Source: Burkholderiales bacterium (GTDB taxonomy: Bacteria; Pseudomonadota; Gammaproteobacteria; Burkholderiales; Burkholderiaceae_C). Taken from it: 50,751 nt of DNA. The translations under genes were made by a program, and so were the position numbers. This document shows, piece by piece, positions 45,064 to 50,751 of this stretch. Within the stretch, counting starts at the first letter, position 1, and each line of letters starts with the position of its first letter. Below the pieces are notes generated by a model. It saw only the letters and a list, made by a program, of their open reading frames with translations, was not told the origin of the DNA and searched no databases. The stretch covers positions 1 to 50,751 of the forward strand of contig JAGWUS010000027.1 of assembly GCA_028868305.1 (NCBI GenBank), in the 5' to 3' direction.

Positions 45064-45938
45064 TGCAAGGGAACGGCGAGCCGATGCACACGCCTGCATT
45101 GACATTGGAATATCCCCGCGTGCTGTCGATTGCGGGCTCGGACAGTGGTGGTGGCGCAGGCATTCAGGCGGATCTGAAGACGATCTCCGCCCTAGGCTGC
45201 TATGGCATGACCGCCATTACCGCGCTCACGGCGCAAAACACCCAGGGTGTGCGTGCCATTCACGGCGTGCCCCCCGAGATGCTGCGCGACCAGATTGACG
45301 CGGTGGTGGAAGACATGGGTGTGCACGCGGTCAAGATCGGCATGCTGCATGCCCCCGAGATTGTGATGACGGTGGCGCAGGCGATTGACCGTCACGCCCT
45401 GCCCAACGTGGTGCTGGACCCGGTCATGGTGGCCACCAGCGGTGCGGTACTGATTGACGTACCGGCCATCTCGGTGCTGGTGCGAGAGCTGTTTGGTCGT
45501 GCGGTGGTGGTGACCCCCAATCTGGATGAGGCCGCCCTTCTGGTTGGACGCGCACTGCGAACCGAAGCCGATATGGAAGCCGCAGGCCGTGAGTTGCTGA
45601 CCAGGGGCGCGCGTGCGGTGCTCGTCAAGGGAGGACATTTGCAGGGCCATAGCGTGAGTGACCTGCTGCTGACGCAGGAGGGTTCGCTTCACTGGATGCG
45701 CGCGCCGCGCATCGCCACGGCCAACACCCATGGCACCGGATGCACGCTGTCGTCGGCGATTGCATCGTATCTGGCGCAGGGTGCCACCTTGCTGGAAGCT
45801 GTCCAGGGCGCAAGGGAGTATGTACGCGGGGCGCTGGAGGCCGGTGCCCAGGTGCGCACCGGGCAGGGCAGTGGACCCCTGAACCATGGCTACCAGCCGG
45901 TGACCATGTGCCGGTTGCGCATCGACCTCGCAGCGTGA
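45063..45938 (+). CDS. thiD: Hydroxymethylpyrimidine/phosphomethylpyrimidine kinase
   Basis: This 291-residue ribokinase-family enzyme phosphorylates HMP twice for thiamine synthesis. Motifs: VLSIAGSDSGGGAGIQADLKTISALGCYGMTAITALTAQNT, KIGMLHAPEIV, LDPVMVATSG, TPNLDEAALL and the catalytic NTHGTGCTLSSAIAS. The ATG overlaps the thiE stop and has GGAGG upstream. It converges on the CytX-like permease gene with 11 bases between stops. Confidence 0.95.
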   Translation: MQGNGEPMHTPALTLEYPRVLSIAGSDSGGGAGIQADLKTISALGCYGMTAITALTAQNTQGVRAIHGVPPEMLRDQIDAVVEDMGVHAVKIGMLHAPEIVMTVAQAIDRHALPNVVLDPVMVATSGAVLIDVPAISVLVRELFGRAVVVTPNLDEAALLVGRALRTEADMEAAGRELLTRGARAVLVKGGHLQGHSVSDLLLTQEGSLHWMRAPRIATANTHGTGCTLSSAIASYLAQGATLLEAVQGAREYVRGALEAGAQVRTGQGSGPLNHGYQPVTMCRLRIDLAA

Positions 45939-45949
45939 CGCGTTTTCCG

Positions 45950-47239
45950 CTATTGCGCTGACCTGCCCGCGTTGCGCGTGAGCGCTGCCAGGGTAAAGGT
46001 CAGTGCCAGCGAGGGCAGTGCAGAGCCGAAGTCCGGCGCAAACTGCGCGCAGAGGTGGTAGCAGGCGATGCCCGTGAACCAGATGCCTACGGCGCTGGGG
46101 TTCACCTTGCGTGCCGATACCAGGTTGGCAACGTTGGAGGCATTGCCCAGGCGTGCCAGGATCACGCCGTAGAGCGGTACGAACACCGAACTCAGCATCA
46201 GCAGGAACGGCTCCAGGCTGTGCATGGGCAGTACGGTGGCCAGCGCCGTGCACACCACGGCCATGCCCACACCCCATTGGCGAATGCTCCACCGGGGCAA
46301 CATGCTGTGGCCCGCCACCGCGCCGGAGTACACATCACCGTAGGCGTTGTCCACCTCATCGATCAGGATCAGGCTCAGGGCGATCAGGCCCCCCTGGGCC
46401 ACCAGGAGCGCAGCCACCAGGTCCGCGCTGGGGGTGGTGAGGGTTACCAGCACACCCAGTGCGTAGCACCAGATGTTGGCCACTGCATAACCCAGCCAGG
46501 TGCCGCGCAGGGCGCCCTTGCCGTCGCGGCCATGGCGGGAAAAGTCCGCCACCAGCGGCAGCCAGGACACCGGCATGGCGATCACCAGGTCCAGGGCGGA
46601 GAGCATGCCCATACCGCCTTCGCCAGGTCTGTTCCACAGGGCGGACAGGCCTTGCGCATTGGCTTTGAGCAGGAATTGCCAGGTGAGCCACACCAGTGAA
46701 GCCATCACCAGCGGCAGACCGTAGCGGCCAATAAACTTGCGCACCAACGTGACCATGGAGCCCGCCATCAGGGCAATAATCACAGCGCCCCACAGCAGGG
46801 TGGTTGCCAGGGTCCAGGGTGCGCCTTGAAAGCCACCCCCCTGGCGCGCCATGGCCAGCGTGCCGTCACGCATCACCACCAGCTCAAAAGTCGTCCAGCC
46901 CACGAGCTGCACGATATTGAGCAGTACCGGCAGTCGCGCAAAGCTGCTGCCATAGGTCGCGTGCATCAGGCCAGCGCTCGAAAGACCGCTGTCGCAGCCA
47001 ATCTTTGCGGTCCAGGCCAGCAGACCGGCACCCAGAACCGAGCCCAGCACGATGACCAGCGCAGCGGCTTTCGTGCCCAGCGCAGGGACCAGGTAGGCAC
47101 CAATTTGCATGACCAGCAGGCCTACGCCTAGGCTGAGCCAGAGTGATGCATGTTCGCGCCAGCCAAACAGGCGTTGTGCATCGGGCAGTGGAGTGAGGGC
47201 CGTGTTGGCACCCGGGGAAAGACTGGTTTGTGTAGCCAT
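45950..47239 (-). CDS. cytX: CytX-like permease (putative hydroxymethylpyrimidine importer)
   Basis: This 429-residue protein is a 12-helix NCS1 (nucleobase:cation symporter) transporter: [48 protein letters not shown] at the N-terminus, [38 protein letters not shown] in the middle, and [21 protein letters not shown]. The substrate call rests on its own TPP riboswitch and on the convergent thiMED operon: CytX-type proteins are thought to bring in the thiamine pyrimidine precursor. The ATG at 47239 is taken; a TTG one codon earlier is possible. The ribosome site is weak (GGAA). Confidence 0.88.
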   Translation of the reverse strand: MATQTSLSPGANTALTPLPDAQRLFGWREHASLWLSLGVGLLVMQIGAYLVPALGTKAAALVIVLGSVLGAGLLAWTAKIGCDSGLSSAGLMHATYGSSFARLPVLLNIVQLVGWTTFELVVMRDGTLAMARQGGGFQGAPWTLATTLLWGAVIIALMAGSMVTLVRKFIGRYGLPLVMASLVWLTWQFLLKANAQGLSALWNRPGEGGMGMLSALDLVIAMPVSWLPLVADFSRHGRDGKGALRGTWLGYAVANIWCYALGVLVTLTTPSADLVAALLVAQGGLIALSLILIDEVDNAYGDVYSGAVAGHSMLPRWSIRQWGVGMAVVCTALATVLPMHSLEPFLLMLSSVFVPLYGVILARLGNASNVANLVSARKVNPSAVGIWFTGIACYHLCAQFAPDFGSALPSLALTFTLAALTRNAGRSAQ

Positions 47240-47302
47240 CAACGTTTCCGTTTGTTAATGGCAGGTCGGCTTGCCGGGGGTCGCAGAAGGTGACCCTTGA
47301 AC

Positions 47303-47392
47303 ATGCTTCCCTGCGCGAGGATTACCTCAATCAGGTTCAAAGGGACTTTCTCAGTCGCGCAAGCCTTTCGGTTTGCTGCAACACCCCTAGCG
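47303..47392 (-). promoter_or_regulatory. TPP riboswitch (thi box) upstream of cytX
   Basis: Minus-strand parts in order: CTAGGGGTG, GCGACTGAGAAAGTCCC, TTTGAACCTGATTGAGGTAA and CCTCGCGCAGGGAAGC. This is a canonical thiamine-pyrophosphate aptamer with an enlarged P3 arm. Downstream (47278-47296) GGGTC/GACCC can pair, but no T-run follows before the start codon, so control of translation is more likely than termination. Confidence 0.93.
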
Positions 47393-47459
47393 AATGTGTT
47401 TAGAACACGCGTGAATTGTAAGGCGCAATCCTGAGGGCAGATTTCCGCTAGCGGTAGCG

Positions 47460-47813
47460 TCAAACCTCGTCCGGGCGTTTGGCCGCGGGCGGCTTGCGTC
47501 CCAGTTGCATTTCCTTGAACAGAGGGGTGAGTGCCGTCACGCGCGCGCGCGCTGTTGTCTCCCCCAGGTGTACAGACAGTATGGCCATCACATCGCTGCG
47601 GTGGTACCAGAGCGACTCGATGTCGCGGGCATACAGCACCTTGCCCCACACCGCCGGGCGCACCACCTGACCGTCCATTACTTCTGACAGCAGGTCAAGC
47701 ATGGCATCGCGCGCGTTTTCCAGGCGGTTGTCGGCAGCAGCCGCATCCTCCTCGCGGGTATCGCGCAGAAGGCTGATCAGGCTGCTGGTAAAGCGGGAAA
47801 TCTTCCAACCCAT
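47460..47813 (-). CDS. Hypothetical protein
   Basis: This 117-residue cytosolic protein (MGWKISRFTSSLISLLRDTREEDAAAADNR...) is mostly helical with an acidic N-terminal half (DNRLENARDAMLDLLSEVMD) and a basic C-terminus (GRKPPAAKRPDEV). The middle WGKVLYARDIESLWYHRSDVMAILS is the most conserved-looking part. The codon pattern is native. I recognise no domain. It lies between the cytX riboswitch and the LolD-like gene on the same strand; the ribosome site is weak. Confidence 0.6.
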   Translation of the reverse strand: MGWKISRFTSSLISLLRDTREEDAAAADNRLENARDAMLDLLSEVMDGQVVRPAVWGKVLYARDIESLWYHRSDVMAILSVHLGETTARARVTALTPLFKEMQLGRKPPAAKRPDEV

Positions 47814-47897
47814 GTCGTGATGCGGAGCGGTTTATCGGAATGACAGTGGAACACGAACCCGTGCCGGATGCTGTAACACTTTGTTAGGCGTCGCGGG

Positions 47898-48547
<650 letters not shown>

Positions 48548-48551
<4 letters not shown>

Positions 48552-49522
48552 GGTGTGCCCACCTTGCGCAAGACCTGGTCCAGCGCGTCAGGCGCATCAC
48601 AGGCCACGACCTGTCGCTCCGGCATGGAGCGCAGCCAGGTGATCTGCCGCTTGGCCAACTGGCGCGTGGCGGCAATGCCGCGCTCCCGCAGTTCAGCCAT
48701 GGGGAACTTGCCGTCCAGTGTCTCCCAGGCCTGGCGGTAGCCCACGCAGCGCATGGAGGGCAGGTCGGGGTGCAGGTCGCCGCGCGCGCGCAAGGCATGC
48801 ACTTCGTCCAGAAAGCCATTTGCCAGCATGGCATCAAAGCGTTGCGCAATGCGTGCGTGTAGCCAGGAACGGTCTACCGGTTCCAAAGAAATAAGGGCTG
48901 TAGCCCCCGTGGAATGTGCACGGGTAGCTATATTTTTAGTAGCATTCCTGGAGGTGTGAAAGTGCGACAGTGGCAGCCCGGTGATACGGTGCACCTCCAG
49001 GGCGCGCTGGATACGCTGGCTGTCGGCGGGCTCCAGCCGCGCGGCGGTGACCGGGTCTATCGCTGTCAGCTCGGCATGCATGGCAGGCCATCCCATTTCG
49101 CGGGCCTGGGCCTCCAGTGCTGCGCGCACGGTGGGGTCGGCCGGAGGCATGTCGTCCAGACCGTCAAACAGCGTCTTGAAGTACAGCATGGTTCCGCCCA
49201 CCAGCAGCGGCGTTTTACCGCGCGCGCGGATGTCAGCAATCAGCTTATTGGCGTCGCGCACAAACTCGGCCGCACTGTAGGCCTGCAACGGGTCGCGGAT
49301 GTCGATCAGGTGGTGCGGCACGGCGGCCAGCTCCTCGCGTGCGGGCTTGGCGGTGCCGATGTCCATGCCCCGGTACACCAGTGCCGAATCCACGCTGATG
49401 ATCTCTACCGGGAGCACCTGTGCAATCGCCAGTGCGGCCGCGGTCTTGCCAGACGCAGTGGGGCCAGCCAGGCAGATGCAGGCCGACGCGCTGGTTGTGG
49501 GGGGGGATTCAGGGGCTGCCAT
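48548..49522 (-). CDS. miaA: tRNA dimethylallyltransferase
   Basis: This 324-residue enzyme adds a dimethylallyl group to A37 of tRNAs reading UNN codons. Motifs: P-loop [82 protein letters not shown] and [16 protein letters not shown]. Residues about 193-210 ([16 protein letters not shown] region) replace the usual short link after LPLSHFH and derive from a dispersed repeat; the frame is kept. This segment lies between the conserved [10 protein letters not shown] and [17 protein letters not shown], so activity may persist. The 5' end overlaps a pseudogene. Confidence 0.94.
48894..48945 (-). repeat. Interspersed repeat copy 8 (inside miaA)
   Basis: In miaA sense: TGCTACTAAAAATATAGCTA, then GTGCACATTCCACGGGGGC and TACAGCCC. 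It encodes [18 protein letters not shown]. It is the closest relative of the nrtB copy in DNA, spacing and frame. Confidence 0.75.
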
Positions 49523-49791
49523 GGCGTTGCACCATTGTCCACGCGCTCAGCGCAATCAGCACACTCCAGAACCACATGCCATGGGTTAGCGGACAAATGC
49601 TTCCATCCATGCGGGTGCCCAGCCATTGGCCGGCAAAGACCGCGGCCAGGCCACTGAGCCCCTTGGACATCACACCGGCGCCCTGTGCCGGTTGGTACAG
49701 ATCATGCACGATGGCGCGGACACACATCGGTGTTGATGGGTTGCAGGCCCAGCAGCAGGGACAGAAAAAGTACCACCCGGGCAAGTGGCAT
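49509..49791 (-). pseudogene. Bcr/CflA-type MFS drug exporter, internally deleted and frameshifted
   Basis: Three pieces of a Bcr/CflA-like exporter remain in order: the N-terminus MPLARVVLFLSLLLGLQPINTDV (from ATG 49791), then in another frame the fourth-helix region VRAIVHDLYQPAQGAGVMSKGLSGL, then the last helix [23 protein letters not shown]. The first junction (near 49721-49727) changes frame; the second (near 49650) joins helix 4 to the C-terminus. About 300 residues are missing. The 3' end overlaps the miaA start by 14 bases, so the miaA promoter may lie inside the remnant. Confidence 0.75.
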
Positions 49792-49820
49792 GGCAATACG
49801 GGTATCTGGTGCGGCATGAA

Positions 49821-50751
49821 TCAGTGCGCAGGGGTGCGTGTTGGGTGCAGGTGGGCCAGGGCTGTCTGGCGCAGCAGGGCCAGCAACCCCAGTGCGGCCA
49901 CGGTCAGGCCCACGATCAGCGCAATCCAGAAGCCCTGCGCGCCCATGGGCTGCTCCGGGTGCCAGGGCATCCAGTCGGGGGCTACGCCCAGGCAGTAGCC
50001 CAGGGGCAGGGAGACCACCCAGAACGCCGTGAGGTGAATGACCATGGGCACACGCGCCACCTTGTAGCCACGAATGGCCGAGCTGGTCACCACCTGCGTG
50101 GCGTCGGACAACTGGAAGATGGCGGCCAGAAACAGCAGCTGCGCTGCCAGCGCAGCTACGCCCGCATCGTTGGTGTAGGCGCTGGCAATCTGCGTGTTGA
50201 ACAGCGCCATGGCCAGTGCAGAGACCACGGCCACCCCCCATGCCAGACCCACCCCTACCCAGGCCCGAAAGCGCGCCGCCACCGGGTCACCGGCCCCCAG
50301 ACTTTGGCCCACCCGCGTGAGCAAGGCTATGCCCAGGCTCAATGGCACCATGAACACCAGGGAGGTGAAATTCAGCGCAATTTGGTGCGCCGCTACCTCG
50401 TTGCTGCCAAAGCGCGCCACCAGCAGGGCGATCAGGCTGAAGGCGCTGGTCTCGGCAAAATAGGTCACACCAATAGGCAAGCCCAGACGCATCAGACTGC
50501 CCAGCTTGGGCCAGTGCGGGGGCTCCCACTGGCCCAAGGGCCAGGTGGCACGGTAGGCCGGTGCGCGGTGCATCCACCACAGCAACGCCGCGAAGTTGAA
50601 CCACACGCAGATCAGCGTGGACCAGGCGCAACCCAATCCGCCGAGCTTTGGAAAGCCTGCGTTGCCAAATACCAGCAGCCAGTTGATAAAGATATTGAGG
50701 AGCAGTGCCAGCAGGGCAATCACCATCAGCGGCTTGGTCTGGTTCACGCTG
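49821..50751 (-). CDS. MATE-family efflux transporter, C-terminal part
   Basis: The frame is open to the right edge, so about 309 C-terminal residues are visible; the N-terminus lies outside. MATE features: NQTKPLMVIALLALLLNIFINWLLVFG, then GLPIGVTYFAETSAFSLIALLVARFGSNEVAAHQIALNFTSLVFMVPLSLGIALLTRVGQSLGAGD and QVVTSSAIRGYKVARVPMVIH. The repeat of the AAHQIALN motif places it in the NorM/multidrug branch. It would expel drugs or toxic metabolites using Na+ or H+; substrate unknown. It lies 29 bases upstream of the MFS pseudogene. Confidence 0.92.
   Translation of the reverse strand, partial: SVNQTKPLMVIALLALLLNIFINWLLVFGNAGFPKLGGLGCAWSTLICVWFNFAALLWWMHRAPAYRATWPLGQWEPPHWPKLGSLMRLGLPIGVTYFAETSAFSLIALLVARFGSNEVAAHQIALNFTSLVFMVPLSLGIALLTRVGQSLGAGDPVAARFRAWVGVGLAWGVAVVSALAMALFNTQIASAYTNDAGVAALAAQLLFLAAIFQLSDATQVVTSSAIRGYKVARVPMVIHLTAFWVVSLPLGYCLGVAPDWMPWHPEQPMGAQGFWIALIVGLTVAALGLLALLRQTALAHLHPTRTPAH

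Overview
The window is chromosomal DNA of a betaproteobacterium, most likely Comamonadaceae (Rhodoferax-like). This rests on the gene order pnp-qor-tpiA-secG-tRNA-Leu-nuoA..N-DUF2818-NUDIX-DUF1178, the high GC content, a beta-type nitrate assimilation cluster, and many copies of a short interspersed repeat that I recognise from that family. No rRNA, CRISPR array, phage or complete insertion sequence is visible.

Layout. (1) 1-9015 is a nitrate assimilation region. On the minus strand lie a GNAT gene, nasT (ANTAR antiterminator), a TonB-like gene, nrtA-nrtB-nrtD (nitrate ABC importer) and a narK-type transporter; a Ser/Thr kinase gene enters from the left edge on the plus strand. Upstream of nrtA are a sigma-54-type promoter, a possible NtrC site and a leader with an intrinsic terminator. 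Together with NasT this suggests nitrogen-limitation control combined with nitrate-responsive antitermination. A small accessory insert (higBA toxin-antitoxin, a truncated Fic gene and a large inverted repeat) sits between narK and the kinase. (2) 9064-17373 is housekeeping: tsaD, an Hsp20, a periplasmic amino-acid-type binding protein, a DsrE-like protein, rpsO, pnp, a quinone oxidoreductase, tpiA and secG. (3) 17478-33366 holds tRNA-Leu(GAG), then the complete 14-gene respiratory complex I operon nuoA-N and three genes usually found behind it. (4) 33398-43395, all minus, holds a glutamate dehydrogenase, two small unknown proteins, an MsbA-like ABC exporter, a lipocalin-like (CrtC/AttH) protein, a PAS-GGDEF-EAL protein and a large FtsX-type permease. 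(5) 43453-47392 is a thiamine module: a TPP riboswitch with terminator drives thiM-thiE-thiD, and a second TPP riboswitch on the other strand precedes a CytX-like pyrimidine-precursor permease. (6) 47460-50751 holds a small unknown protein, a LolD-like ATPase (a possible partner of the distant FtsX permease), miaA, a doubly deleted Bcr/CflA MFS pseudogene and the C-terminal part of a MATE exporter cut by the window edge.

The most unusual thread is the interspersed repeat of about 50-65 bp. I count eight copies. Three are intergenic; five lie inside reading frames (nrtB, miaA, an MsbA-like exporter, the FtsX permease and, more degenerate, a binding protein) without breaking them. In each orientation the repeat is always read in the same frame, so unrelated proteins carry related peptides. 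The N-terminus of nrtB also carries a second, unrelated repeat that encodes RPEPVEG.
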